Source: Corticium candelabrum
Lineage: Eukaryota; Porifera; Homoscleromorpha; Homosclerophorida; Plakinidae
Assembly: GCF_963422355.1 (NCBI RefSeq)
Contig: NC_085092.1
Location: 1,549,501 to 1,613,500 of the forward strand
DNA: 64,000 nucleotides
Direction: 5' to 3'
Shown here: in pieces, positions 1 through 26,100 of the stretch
Position numbering within the stretch: the first letter of the stretch is position 1
Layout: each line of letters starts with the position of its first letter
Notes under the pieces: model-generated
The model's input: the letters and a program-made list of their open reading frames with translations, nothing else
Databases searched by the model: none
What the model was told of the DNA's origin: nothing
Program-made: the position numbers and the translations under genes

Positions 1-130
1 CACCCCCGCTAGCATTGCCACCACCACCACCATCATCACCACCACAGTCACCACTACCACCACCGCCGCCACCGCCACCATCACCACCACCGCCGTCGCC
101 ACCACAACCACATCACATTACACAGATCAC
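1..130. repeat. Imperfect CCA/CAC trinucleotide repeat
   Basis: Imperfect CAC/CCA/CCG triplets fill this stretch. It lies in the intron downstream of the third visible exon of the minus-strand C2 gene. The proline-rich reading on the plus strand is a by-product of the triplet and is not called as a gene. Confidence 0.85.
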
Positions 131-242
131 ATCACATCACATGTTGTACTACTGTACTGCTGTGCTAACAAATGGTGAATGGTGTGTATGTTACTCTAGT
201 AATAAGTAGGCAATAACTGACAGCCTGACGCACCACACTTAC

Positions 243-2579
243 CTGTTGTTTCCCATCAATTCTAACAAAACAGGATACACTGTTGGAATCTTCCAGAAGG
301 AGGTCACGAGCATTTGTAATTGTTAATCGGCCACGAGCAGACACTGGATGGCGGTAAGGAAGAACTAGAAAATTCATAATAAGCAAAAATATTGTCAGTA
401 GGACATTCTGTAGAATAAAGTATATGTAACAGTCAAATAAGCTACAGTACAAGTTAAATAGCAATTTCAATATTTATACTTGTCTGAGAACTCCTAATAG
501 CTTTATATCATATGTACGCTTAATTAAAATGATAAATGGTACATAAATATATTTTTAAATTTAATGAATGCAGAATGACTATAATTTAAAGCAAAAAACT
601 ACATATATAACAACCTGGACTTGCCTATAAACAGGCTCCATATCCATTATCAAAATAATGCATCAATAGGTGTACCAAATCATTATTTACTTACCAAAAA
701 ATCTGGAATTAATTTGAACATTTCCTTTAGGTTCTAATGGAATGAGCACATCATTTGATTGATCTCTCTCTTGACTTTCCACAATGTCTGCTTTCAGACT
801 TATCTCTTCTCCTAACTTGCAATTGCCAAGATTGACAGACATCAACGGCTGACTAGCAGCTCCAACACATTGATCCGTCCATGCTGTCTGCCCTGTCTCT
901 GCCATGTCTACTATATTGCTGTATTGCTCTGTGTTTGCTTCACTTCTTAATTCAGTACCACATCGACAGAGAACAAACAAATGTCGAGACCGATTGGCAT
1001 AAAAGCGTAACGGTTGTGACTGTTTCCACACAATAGGAGACAGAGAGTCAGGTTGATAGACACACAAAGGAGACCTGACTGTTGTCAGTCCACCATTGAT
1101 TGTCAGAACACAATAAACGCCAACAGGAGAACAGCCAGTGGAAAGAGCAAGATAGCTAGCACCAATCAGCTGGACAGTAAGAAGACCTAATGGATCATAG
1201 TTTCCCTTAAATTCAAATGCTCCGTCTTCTCTCTGTTTGTTGCTGCTGCTACCCCTGCCAGCTGCATTCCATGCCGATCGTTTAACTGGTTGAGGACTGT
1301 TTCTTGGTTTGTAGTTAATTTGACTTGAAGTAGATTTAGGTAGTTGTTGATTAGAGTCAGATGGAAGAGAGATGGGCATGTCTGATACCTCTATAGTGTG
1401 AGGATCCGAGCTATGAGTAAAGTAAATAATAACAAGCAATCAACCACTCGATTTTGCCAGGCTCAAAACACACTTCACATGCACACATAACTAAAACTGT
1501 CAAACATCTCTTGCAAGCAAAACTGTGTTGTATATAATAATATTATAACCCAAAACGTACTATTGCTCACAATGACTTTGACATTGCATTAAATTGGCAA
1601 ACTAATTTAGTCTCATTCTATAACTGTTGTATATCTAGAAGACTTTACATGATTAAAGGTGCAGGGTCATGCTCGAACAGGCGCACTGCATCCCTTTGAA
1701 AAGGGTGCACTTTTTCAAACACTCAGTAACCACAAGGACTTAGACGCTCTAATTTGCACTGAAGGCAAAGCTGACGTAAGTAAGTCTCTCTATAGCCTCA
1801 ATTGGAATGATCAAGACGTTGCAGTATGAGGTTGCGTTAGACCTTGACTCTGCATGGTCGCTAAATTCTAGGCTTTTTAGATGTAGTTCTCGGAATTTTT
1901 TTCCTAAAACCACAAACTGAGGTTGCTACACTGAAGTTTAGGTAAAATTCGACAAGCACCCTCGCACTTCGCATATATATATAATATTTATAATTAAATA
2001 TAATTAAATACAATATATAAATATATACCTGACTTCTATATCACTCAGATCATCATCTGCAGTCACAGTTGACGTTTCGCTCTGCAAGGCGACTGTCTGC
2101 AGCGGTTGACACAATGCAGATACATCTAGTTTTACAGATTTAATTCCGTCTTCTAGACTTCCTGCTGGTGTCATGTCCAGTGTGAGTCTCTGCAACTTGG
2201 AATTTGATGCCAGCTGAGAAACATCCAGCTTGCAGCTTGCAAGCGTTTTCATCACTTTCTCTTCTCCAATCGCGTGTCTCAATGTAAATTTAAAATCTTT
2301 CTTGTCAAATTGTTGATCATGTTTTGCAGGCTGCATATTGACAATCATAGCAAGATGATCCTGCTTACTCCATGTTGCTGAAAATCCACTGTCGGATTTA
2401 GTCACTGCAGCTGGACTTGTGCTCGCAACTCTTGCCTTCCGTCCAACTGACAGCATGACGTATGCAGAAATTGTACGAGATATTGCAACAGTAACTTCAT
2501 GAACCTCAACCTCAAATTTCATTTTGATAGATTTGTTTAGCGCTGTCTTCTTTCTAGACCGAGGAGTAGAAGATGCCAT
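243..2579 (-). CDS. C2-domain protein with NT-C2-like N terminus (3 exons visible, 3' partial)
   Basis: Three exons join in phase on the minus strand: 2579-2029, 1410-695 and 364-243, each bounded by AG/GT; the last ends at a GTAAGT donor, so the gene continues past the left edge. The start is the ATG at 2579 (MASSTPRSRKK), preferred over the upstream in-frame ATG at 2624 because basic residues lead straight into the domain. Residues about 10-165 resemble the NT-C2 domain of EEIG1/FAM102 and EHBP1 proteins (KFEVEVHEVTVAI, then SLEDGIKSVKLDVS). Exon 2 has a Ser/Pro-rich linker followed by a C2-like beta sandwich (PLGLLTVQLIGASYLAL), and exon 3 begins another C2-like unit (RGRLTITNARDLLLED). 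C2 domains bind membranes or proteins; no calcium-binding aspartate set is obvious. The exact family is not recognised. It is divergent from the gene starting at 3011. Confidence 0.7.
1411..2028 (-). other. Intron 1 of the C2 gene
   Basis: This 618 bp intron has a GTATAT donor at 2028 and a CATAG acceptor at 1411. It is AT-rich, and I see no further gene or recognisable element in it. Confidence 0.7.
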
Positions 2580-3010
2580 AGCAGTGATATGAGTGTAGAC
2601 TACACGAGTGTACTGCCTACTCACGTGCTAATACGGGCAATGCACTCTTTAATTCTAGACTTTTCTTCATGATCACCAGAATTTAATTAATCGAAGTTCG
2701 TTACTTCGTAGAACTCCCAAGTTGAGACGTAGTGCCTGTCACTTGTCTGCAGATTGCTAGGCAGTGCACAAGTGTTGAAGTCGATTAGATGTAGAGTACA
2801 GTAGACTGCAGCTGGACGTCACGTCTAGGGTAAGCTTACTTACTCCTGCTAAACTTCAATACGGGACCTATTGGCGAGTGAGTGAAGAGTAATGACTGAG
2901 CGGGAACAACAGAGTCATTTTCGCGACTGCACGTTGTGTGAACGTTTGTTTTTGCTGGATGAACACGGAAAGTTTAGTAGGTTAGCTGACGACGAATATA
3001 TATCTGATTC
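2580..3010. promoter_or_regulatory. Putative bidirectional promoter between two divergent genes
   Basis: The start codons of the minus-strand C2 gene (2579) and the plus-strand gene (3011) are 431 bp apart, so both 5' UTRs and promoters must lie here unless non-coding upstream exons exist. No clear TATA box is seen at an appropriate place. Both core promoters are inferred from layout only. Confidence 0.5.

Positions 3011-3023
<13 letters not shown>
2892..3023 (+). other. Upstream ORF (43 codons) overlapping the start of the next gene
   Basis: An ATG at 2892 opens 43 codons ending with TGA at 3021-3023. It overlaps the proposed main start (3011) in a different frame. It contains a CTLC pair. 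No donor lets it join exon 2 in frame without crossing its stop, so it is listed as a candidate uORF that could repress translation of the main ORF. Confidence 0.4.
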
Positions 3024-10822
<7,799 letters not shown>

Positions 10823-11942
10823 AGCTGGATTGGCAATCTCTGTAGTTTACCATACATAGATACGTTACATGATTATGCCCTACCCCTATGGTTTACAGTG
10901 GAAATTGTTTGTCTATATATGCATTGTATTGCGTTTTGACGGAGCAACCCATCTTGTGTTTGTACTCATACATACTTGGAGTGTCTTTGACATAGTGCTT
11001 TTGTGTAGTGCTTTATTGCCAGGTCAATAGCACTAGATATGGCCCTCGTCAAGGATTTATTGAGGTACAATGCTATTGGATATTATGAACAATGTATTGC
11101 AATTTGGTGCATTGGATGGAGCTAAATGTTTTGTAGGCTCAACAATACCGGGCAACATACTAATTTGCAATATCTGTTGTCTAACATAGTGCATGTTCAA
11201 GGCTGAGTCCAGGTCATTGATGCCACATTTTAAAAGGACCAAATTCTACACATGTGAACATATTGCTTGTCTCTGTAAATTCTAGGGCTCGAAACAATGT
11301 GTGCCCATCTGCAGCCACATACTAGCAGTTCTCTGCATTGCCAACCATTGTTAACATCTATGTTATGTATTGCCATGTGTGAGTCTATGCTAGACTAAAC
11401 TTTTGTAACAACAAAACTGGATGTAGAGATATTTCATCTAAAAAGACATCACTGATCTGCAGTAGGGCAATGAGAATGATCTAAAGGATGAGGATGAAGG
11501 ACCCAATTATACATGAAAATGTGATAAAAAGAGCTTGTAGTCTTCACTTGTCTTGTGATCATGATATTCTTGTAGTAACTAACCTAAGTCATGTAGTACA
11601 GATTGTGACCACCCTTACTCTTGAGATCTGAGTCTCACAAAGACTCTGACTTGACATTGATCAAACTCCATTATACACAAAAGGGATTGCCAGACTGTAA
11701 TTGTTGATTGTTCTTCATTTCCCCAGTCACTACTTCATGTAGCCACTCCAACGCTACACATTGGCAATCTATAGATTAAAGGATACGAATCTTGTTGTAC
11801 AGTACAATTTTGTATCTAGATACAATAAAGTATGTTGTTTACATTGTCCAAAACAGCACAGTCCACCTTACAACAGTAAGACTACCTAGGAACCTATACG
11901 TAAACAGTCCTCATATGTCAAGTTTCGTGATATCACACTTTA
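10823..11942. other. Tail-to-tail intergenic region / 3' UTRs
   Basis: The plus-strand gene ends at 10822 and the minus-strand UBE2W gene ends at 11943. AATAAA occurs on the plus strand at about 11824; AATAAA on the minus strand lies at about 11056-11061 and 11012-11017. The 3' UTRs may therefore overlap. No coding sequence was recognised. Confidence 0.5.
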
Positions 11943-17023
<5,081 letters not shown>

Positions 17024-17184
17024 TAGAATTCTCCAAAGCTAGTCCTTGCTTACCCAGACCTTTAAACTTGTGTGGTATTAGGAGCGCACGTTAAAAACAT
17101 GCGCAGTACTGTAAAGGTCATAGCTAACGCACGTTACATTCTAGCACCTGAAGTCGCGACGTACTCGTTCTTACATATCGAGCA
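17024..17184. promoter_or_regulatory. 161 bp bidirectional promoter of UBE2W and FKBP12
   Basis: The UBE2W start codon (17023, minus) and the FKBP12 start codon (17185, plus) are separated by only 161 bp. The interval contains CpG steps and a CATGCGCAG sequence resembling an NRF1 half-site, and no TATA box. Transcription start sites cannot be placed from sequence alone. Confidence 0.7.
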
Positions 17185-20100
17185 ATGGGAGTTGAGATTG
17201 AGACAATTAAACCAGGAAATGGTGAGTGACGTCGATCTGGCTGTCTTACAAGATGAGCATCTTGTAGATTGCTTGTGTTGTGTGCAGGTAACCGTCCACA
17301 GAAATTCCAGACAGTCGTAGTTCACTACACTGGTATGTCAGACAACGGCTGTAAACTAAATTTTAGTCGCTAGTAAAGTAGGAGGCAGTTAGCCTTATTG
17401 GCGAGTGAAGCGAGCCCCTCTCTTGTCATGTCAATTGAGCTCGAGATATACAGGCCCGTAGGCTGGTCGCAGGAGTGGGGGGTGCATTTGCCAACAAAGT
17501 CTATGTGGTTTCAATTAAATGTAGTCGCACTGCGCTTAAGTTTTTTTGTGGATTCACCACTTTGGAAACATGGTTAAATTGCGTTTGTATACTTGGTTCA
17601 CATAATTGTATTTGCAATTGCGCGGGCATTATCTAATAATACGTATCTGTATTCATAATTGTATATGTAAGACTTAGAGTTAGCAGAAAACATTAGTGTA
17701 ACAGTACCGAGTTAAGTTCGAGTCTGCGAGGGTGAAGGCGAGCATATTAATCGACTACGTCGTCGAGATCTATTGGTACATCGTAGTGGATGTGAAGGAG
17801 AGCAAGGTGAGACAATCTGTCCTTACCCATGGATGCGCGCATATAGTTGTCTAGGCGTCGTAAAGCACTGGCGCTTCTCTCACATTCACACGAGGTGACA
17901 GGCATGGTACAGGCGATGGTCAAAAGATCTGAGATGTTTGGGAAGTCAGTGGCGTCACATTCTTTGATGGCTTTTGCTGGTGAGCACGGTCTCTTCTCAG
18001 GGGGCATCGCCATATACCTGTTCCTCTAGCGCCCGAGTTCCGCGTCCATCAATTCAGGCGATGGCAGATCATCTCTGTACTTGATCAGCGCCTCCTCCAG
18101 GTTGACATCTTGCGAACATATGATACTCGGTACAAGACCAAGTAAGGAAATGGCCGTGACTGCCGACTTTGAGAACTGCCGGTTGATGCTAATAATAATA
18201 TGATCAAGAAAGGGAATTGCAACATTTTTCTGGAAATACTCTCGAACAGAAGCAGCTGGAATATTGCTGCGATTTTGTTACCTTGCTGCAATGCGAGGCA
18301 TTGCAATTGTACTTCCAACCTTTTTTGCCATGTCTGAACTAACTCTGTAGATTTGAGAAAATCTGCTTTCAACGTTTGCGCGCTCGCTGTCGTAGGTCCT
18401 CACAATTTCAGATATCATGTTATGCGCTGCAGCTTCACGGTAATGCCCGAAAGGTGTGATAAGTACTGATATATTGTCACAAACACAACAACAAACTGAA
18501 AGGAAGTAAGACTGGGCAGAATCTGCTGTGCTTCATTGCGGCCTGCATAGTCCCAGTCAGCATACGAAGCCCCATATTTCTCCAAGTGATAGCGGAAAAG
18601 CTATCATCTCTAGAGCTTCAACCACAAATACGTACTCTTGGTAGAAGTGCCGATAAGCCGAATGCCGCTCAGCCCATCGCGTCTTGCACAGATCGATCAG
18701 TGCTTTCCTCCTCTCTTCATTGACCACAATGTGGTCGATGATAATCCTGGCTTGGACACCCACTCGATCTGAAGACATGTAGCTTGCGCCGTCGTATCCC
18801 TGACCACGCATAGTAGCAAGTGGTATGTTATTCTCTTCCAGAAAGCCAAAGATACCATCTGCAATCCGCTCCCCAGTAATTCTGTCCAACTTCAAAAACC
18901 TTGAAAACTCTTCTCTGACCTCTTTAGTACTTCTGTCAACAAACCTGGCGCGGATGGCAAGATGCTCAACGTTATGCGAAGTTACCTCGTCAGCAAGGAT
19001 GGCGTAATAGGGCGCAGCTGTCAAATCACCTATTATTTTCTGTAAGAGGATGTGGTTTCCCATGACTTTAATCGGCTCATTTTGTGTTTGAGGAGAAAGA
19101 TAAGTTGCACATCGCATTGCAGGAGTTTCCAGGTGTCTTCTTAACTCTTCATCGTGCACTGCCAGAAGCCACAGCAAAGAAAGAAAATTACCTGGATTTT
19201 CAGGTGATTCCACAGTCTCTGCGTCTCCACGTAAAGCAATGCACTGTCTGGCGCAGTACAACACAGCAGAAGCAATGGACTTCGGGACAGCACGATGACG
19301 CGCGACATTGGCCGCCCTGCGGGTGTCCGACGTGCAGTAATGGTAGTATCTGGATTCTCCAAGGTTCGCTTGAAGTCATCAGCTTGCTCGATGGCTTGAT
19401 GATGGTATAAGCACTGCTCGTGCTCCTTTGCTTTTTCTCCTTTCTTGTTCCAATCACGAAAAGGCTTGCATACAAACTTCCCCTTGGACACTTTAGCAAC
19501 GAAAATTCCACAAGCAATGCAAAAGACACCATCCACTTGCTCGCTGTAAACCATCCACGGGTGTTCTGATAGCCAAACAGGACGAAAAGCTTGGTTGCGG
19601 CCACCGATACATGTTGGAGGAAAGACTTGGTTGGCACGAGGCTTTCTGTGATTTGTCGGTAGGTTATACTTCTCCGCAGCACCCTGAGCCTGCATGGCGT
19701 TGCAGAAATCGACATGAGACTTGGCTTTGAAAAACAATTTGCCAATATCATCCACTAAATCATGATCAGAAGTATTAGCATGATGGCATTGCTGATTGCC
19801 GCCTGCGACGCGTGCACGCTGAGCCTCCTGCGACGCCTGCACGCTGAGCCTCGTTGTCGTGAACTTCGCAGCATGTGTTGCGCAAAGGCTCGACATACGT
19901 GGCGGTAGAGGACGACAATACTCTTTCTACACTACCACTACAGCATTCACTGGAAGTCGGTGTTAGTTGATCGTCTACTGAAACCAGTTGTGTAAAATCT
20001 GGATCAGGAGTCACAAGTTGATCGCGTGCCCTTTTCGGAACTAGAAAACCGTCCAGCCGTTGACAAGTAGCCGCTGCTTGCCTCCTTTTTCTATCTTTTT

Positions 20101-23100
20101 CCTGAGACCGTCCCATCTAGTGTCACTGTGACGAACACACACTTCTCCAAGTTACCAGGTAGCAAACAGGATAGCCAAATATCTGACATGTACTTTGGAG
20201 TTCCAACACATTCCTCGGAGTCCTTTTGCCTACTACCCGGACTTCTTCCGTGAACGGGTCCTGGGAGGGTGCACGTGCACCCAGTGCACCCCCCAAGCCT
20301 ACGGGCTTGGATATATTTTATTTATATATTTAAATATGTACGTCAGCAATTGTCATATGGATTTACGACAAAACAGAAAGACGAATCGACAAAACGACGA
20401 TGCCAGATGAATGCAATTTTGACTCCATAACATATGTGCTAAAAATTGAAGTTAGGGACCCCTTCGAGGGGTTGACTCAATTAAAATCTGTTGGCGAGAA
20501 GAGTCAAACGACTCTCGATTTTGCTCCCTTACGCAACTAAAGAGCAAAGGAGACTGATTCGTGACAAACGGAATAAAAAGGAAAAGCTAAAAGAAGAGAA
20601 AAGTCTGTTTTTTGAGTTTCCTCGTGCTACTTTGATAGAAATTATTGCTACGCAACCATTGTCACGTGACTATGCAATCATTGTTACGCGACTATCTCAG
20701 TAAACGAGTGAGACGATTGAAGCGTGAACGAAGAATTGAAGACAACTCTAGTATTTTGTGTTCAATTATTCGAACTCAGTGTTCAGTTACCCAATTCAGG
20801 CAAGCAATTATTAGAATTGGGCGTTCAGTTATCCGATTCGGGCATTCAATTATCCGATGTTCTGTCCTAATTAGAACTAGCAAATATAGAAATAATTATT
20901 TTAGTCGCACATTTCTTTCATGACGTCTTTCTAGGATGCTCACTCACGTTTCAGCCGAACACTAAATGATTGATTCAAGAAAGGTGGGAAGGCGAAGTAC
21001 CGAAATTCGAGCTCTTGATTAGCTAAAAACCCACTACGACGCATGATGGACTGTTGCATGGTATCACACAAGAGGTGCGATTTACAAAGTATGCGGATTA
21101 CACCACGATTGACTGACGGAGCAAGGCGTTGTTGTAGGCTTCCTAGATATGTAGATTTAGTTCACTCACAACAGCTTAGTTAGACCTCCTTGGAAACGTG
21201 GGACACCAAGATTAGTGCAAAAGAAATTCTACAACACACGCTAGAAATTCACGCTAAAATCAAGATTAATTACAAATTATTGAGTCTAGACAGCTGATGA
21301 ATGATGATATTTGAGCAGCTGCCCAACCGCAGACTATGTAAGTTACATTTAGTTGCACAACAGCCATAAGCAACGGATAATTAAACGTCTGAATCGGATA
21401 ATTGAATGCAAAATACTATAGAAGAGCAACTGAAAGTCTGTTTCCTGAGTTCCCGTGTTTGTTTAACAGAAACTGTTGCTGGGAACGCAACCATTGTTAC
21501 GCGAATAGGCAAAGACAGAACACCATCGCTCGCCAAACACAATGCTAACCGAGCATTTACTAGTTAGTAGTATTTACCATGGCGCAGCATGTGCGTATGC
21601 ACGTACGACACCGGAGTCTGGCTACAACAACACACTGCCGTTTACGTTGAAGTCTCTAATGTCGTTAACTCTGCGCGAGCAGTTTGTAAAAGTTGCAGTT
21701 GCTGTTGTCGCTGAGGTGTATTCAGGCTAGCGACAAGTGCTGAGTGAGATACGGCTGGGTGTCTATTGGGTGGATGCGCGGGGTGGGAGTAAGCCAAGAT
21801 GTCAACCTCTTTGTGGCATTTGTGTTTTATCCCGCGCTTTTTGTGTCATCTCTCTTCAAAATGGTGTGTTGGATTGTCCGTAATTTGTCGTTTAGGCATT
21901 TTTAGTATAGTATTAAACACAATATAGTTGTTTATATATTATTTTATCTGGGAGGGCGTAGCACTCCCTAAGTAGGGATGGCACCGGTAGTTAATATTAA
22001 TCCCAATTTTCACTTTGGGATAGCATAGCTCTGAAATGCTTCCATAAAATGCCACTGTGGCAATTTTTTGCTTGGCTGTGCAGGGGCATGATTTTTGACT
22101 ATCCCTTTGGTGCTGGCACGTTTGGACGACATTGGGACAACATTTTTACTGTGAAACGTTTTATGTAATAAATAAAAACAACGAGGTCGAAACTTTTGCA
22201 GACAAGTACTCATACTTTACATCTGAGACCAATCTCCCTTAAATGAATCCCTACTTCACTCTGTTTGCTTTCAAGGTGGCTACTTGGATAGGAGTGAAGT
22301 AGGTATTTAATTGTGGGAGGTTGGTTTTTAGATGTAAAGTATGAGTGCTTGTCTGTGAAACTTTCGACCCCTATTTCTTCAAGCACTATATATGCGCTAC
22401 AAAATAAAAGATGGTAGACAGCTTCTAGTCTATTATCATGGGAACTATGCTGCACTGCTGCCGTCTTGACCAACTCTAGGCATGGACCTGTATTGCAATT
22501 CAGTGGCAGATCTAGGATTTGCTAAGGGGTGGTTCATAATTTTTGCCATTTCACAAGCGTACAAAACGTACGCTAGGAGGGTAGGGGTAGGGTTTTGCAT
22601 ACGCTTTTTAAACGATGATTAGGATATTTATCTTCTCATTTTATTACCAAGTGATGCTTTATGCAATGCCCTTCAAATGCTCAGGAGACGCGTTGTGCAA
22701 GACCTTTACTAAACGGTTTAATAGACTGCGATCTTTCAATGCAGTCTGGAATTACAAAGTTTGATCATGCGCATCCTGAATTAATCCGGGTATTTAAGGT
22801 AGCGTGGAGGTCTGTCTCTAAGACCTTCAGTCATTGTTTACTTATTGCCTGCGTAAATTAACTGTTGTGCACAAGAATCCACACTGTCTATATCATCACT
22901 TGATGAACGTCTTTGTGTTCAACAACGAACATCGATCACGGAGCGAGGCAGTGAGTGCCGGACAGAAGGAGTGGACAACAGCTGCAAAAGACAAGTCTGA
23001 TAGGCAACATCACAGTTTGTTGGTGCACGGTGGAAAAAGACGGGCATCAACTACACGGACTTTGAGTACTCATGTATGCAAAATGTGCAGCCAGTCATAT

Positions 23101-26100
23101 CCAACTCATTACCAACTTCAAAAGCATTAAGTGAACACTAACCACAGGATGAAGCGAGGACGTCTGCCTACAAAAAGCGATTAGTTAGAGGACAAAGCTG
23201 CTAAAACATTTTTGAGTGTATTGGACAAGCGTTGGTTGTCTAAATTTTTAGTATTAATTGCCTGGTACGTAGACGATACTAAACCTATGTGCAGTAGGTG
23301 AGTTGTAGTACTAGACGCAGTATTGCTGCATACTGGTACATGTCAGCATGTGATCAGAAAATTGTAATTTAAAATACGCTTTTGGGAGGTGGAGTAGCTA
23401 AAAAGTGTACGTTTGGTACGGTCATGAAAACGATGAAAATTGTGAACCACCCCTAACCGAGTGGGCTCTGAGATGTGTGCATGTCCTAATGAAGTGTCAC
23501 TGTTTACACGAGAAATTTGTATATACTGTATATTTGTATATATGACTTATTATATGGACATAAGGCAAATTTCTTAAATTTGAAATATAGTCTTATTTGC
23601 ACAATAAAAATTGTCATTTTTAGGAACTTCATTATTTATCCAAAATTAATTTGTGCAACCATGGTATCAAGTTTACCTAATACAAATACCTTAACAAGTA
23701 TCAGTGTCTTGAATTCATAATGTGCAATGACGTTTCACCACACCGTCGTACAATTTTTGTTCCACATACGAATAAATTCATAGAGGGTACAGCATTGGAT
23801 GTATTTAACAATGAGAGATAGAATGTCAAATTGAGATAAAGAAAGTAACTGGTTAGACTTGCTTGTTTAGTCATTGTTGGATGTTTAGGTGGCATTAATC
23901 ATTTAAACTGTAGATGTTACCTTACCACATTGGGGCAAGGTTACATTGGTGCCTGGCTATAACTAAGGTGATTTATAGGCACTCTGCTGGATGGGACAAA
24001 ATTTGATTCCTCTCGGGACAAAGGTCGTCCATTTAGCTTTAAGCTTGGAGAAGGAGAAGTGATTCGAGGTATTATCAGTACAGGAAACATGTAAGCTATC
24101 TGAATCTTTTGTTTTTGTTCCAAAGGCTGGGATGAAGGTGTTGCTCAGGTAACATTTTTCGTAATTTTTGTAACAAATAGTAGAAAGACTTGTACAGGTT
24201 TTATTTGAGAAGCTCTAAACTATTCATTATCTATTGAACAATTTCTTGATTTTGATTTTTTGAAGGGGAACTCTAACGGAAATACAACCTGATCTCCAAA
24301 TGTAGGCTTTATCGTGAAACTTCACGCTGCACTACTTTCAGGCTAACAGTTGCTTTGGTAGCGGAGAAGACGCGGGTTATGTACGGAGCATGCGCCAGGC
24401 TGATACGTCATTGTCGCTAAGCTCTGCCTACACCAAATGAATTGCCTGCGTAGCTCAGTTATCTTACCAGTAAACTACATGAAAACTAAATGGGAATGGT
24501 AACTATAGAGGGATCTTGTGTTTTAAGGCCTTAGACGAGCTCTCTGCAATATAAGTACAGTAGGATACTAGACGCTGTTTTCTCCCGTCAGACTTAACCC
24601 TCTTTTCTCACAGAAGAGGAGGCTAGCACAATAAAACTCAACGGTAATTAGCGTTACTTTTCGTTCTATTAATCTACAAGGAGAAACATTCAGAGGGTTT
24701 AAATATGAGGTTCTCTTGGAGAGATCTGAGTAAGCGGACATACCCCTTTCAAACAGCGGTTGGGCGACGTGTTACTGGTGCAGAATGGCTTTGATTGAGC
24801 TGTAGGCTTTTAACCCAAGGGCAATGATGTACATGGTGCAGCTAGTACTGTAGTACGTAAGTTGTTGACACCCTGCAGTGGTAAGAGATGTGTGACCATG
24901 GCAATGTACCGCCCCTTTGTCATTCCCGGATACTCAATCCTCTAGCGCTGTTCATGAGGCATCTAGAAGCCATGCTGATCACCAAGGCTGAGCACACTGG
25001 ACTGCTACCTAAATTTCACGTGGATGTAGGACTAGAGAACAACAAGAAGGGTGTGTCTGCTTACACAGGTCTCACGAAGAGAACGTTTACGCTTCCTTGA
25101 CATACACTTGAACTTTGTTTCAACTATGCCACCAGTTTGACTACCAGGTCGGCCTTTCCGTATATGCAGTCAATATTTAATGCATGAGGTTTTTCTGTTG
25201 TTTAATGAGGTGAGTGTCTTACTTTATGAGGTTGGTTGTTTACTCAAGAGGTCATATAACAGTGTCTAATGGTCTCTGATGGGTTATCAAAATTCATGGT
25301 ACCCATGACAATGCACATGAATAATGTAATCAATATGGCCGACCTCGTTTTACCAATACCTGGAAGCGGTTTCAGTAAGTTTCTTCAGTTGGTTTTCAGT
25401 TTAGCGAGGATTTTCAATGATGAGATCAAGTAAACAGTGACTGCATGGAGTTCGACTAAAGTCTTCGACTCAATGAGCATAATCATGATTAGTTCAGCCT
25501 TAGTACCTAACGCCACTGTTCACACTGGTCCTAATCATGATTAGTTTAATGCCATTCTAACGCCATAGAGAGTAGTATTACAACCGCATTAGTGGCGGTA
25601 GTGGTTGCACGTGACTTTGGCACGTGAGGTAGTATACAAGAAGAGCATGCCGTTGATATTTCTGATGTGGTGTTGTATGTCTAAACGTACAAACGCAGTA
25701 AAAACATGGCGATGTATAAGGGAGTGCATGAAGATGTGTACTACATGCTTGTGACAACTTGCTACCGTCCCTGAAGGAGCTGCCAGAGAAGGCTAACAAA
25801 AATTTTTCCTTCTTCAAAACCTGAAACAGTGGATTTGTCAAGACAATTCATGCAAATTGTTGCTGGATATGACGAAACTGTCGAAGTGCTGATGTTGGCC
25901 TAATTATAGTTAGTCTAGATGTCGGTGTGAACACGCTCAATGAATTTGCTATAACTATACTATTTTACAATGAAACCATTTTTGCCATGGTAGTAAGTAG
26001 TCTGCTTCGAAGATGTTTTGTAGAACAGGATGACAAGTGAGTGAATGACCAGCAAGTGCTGAATAGATGTCAACCAGTCATTATTACATTAGCTCGGGTT

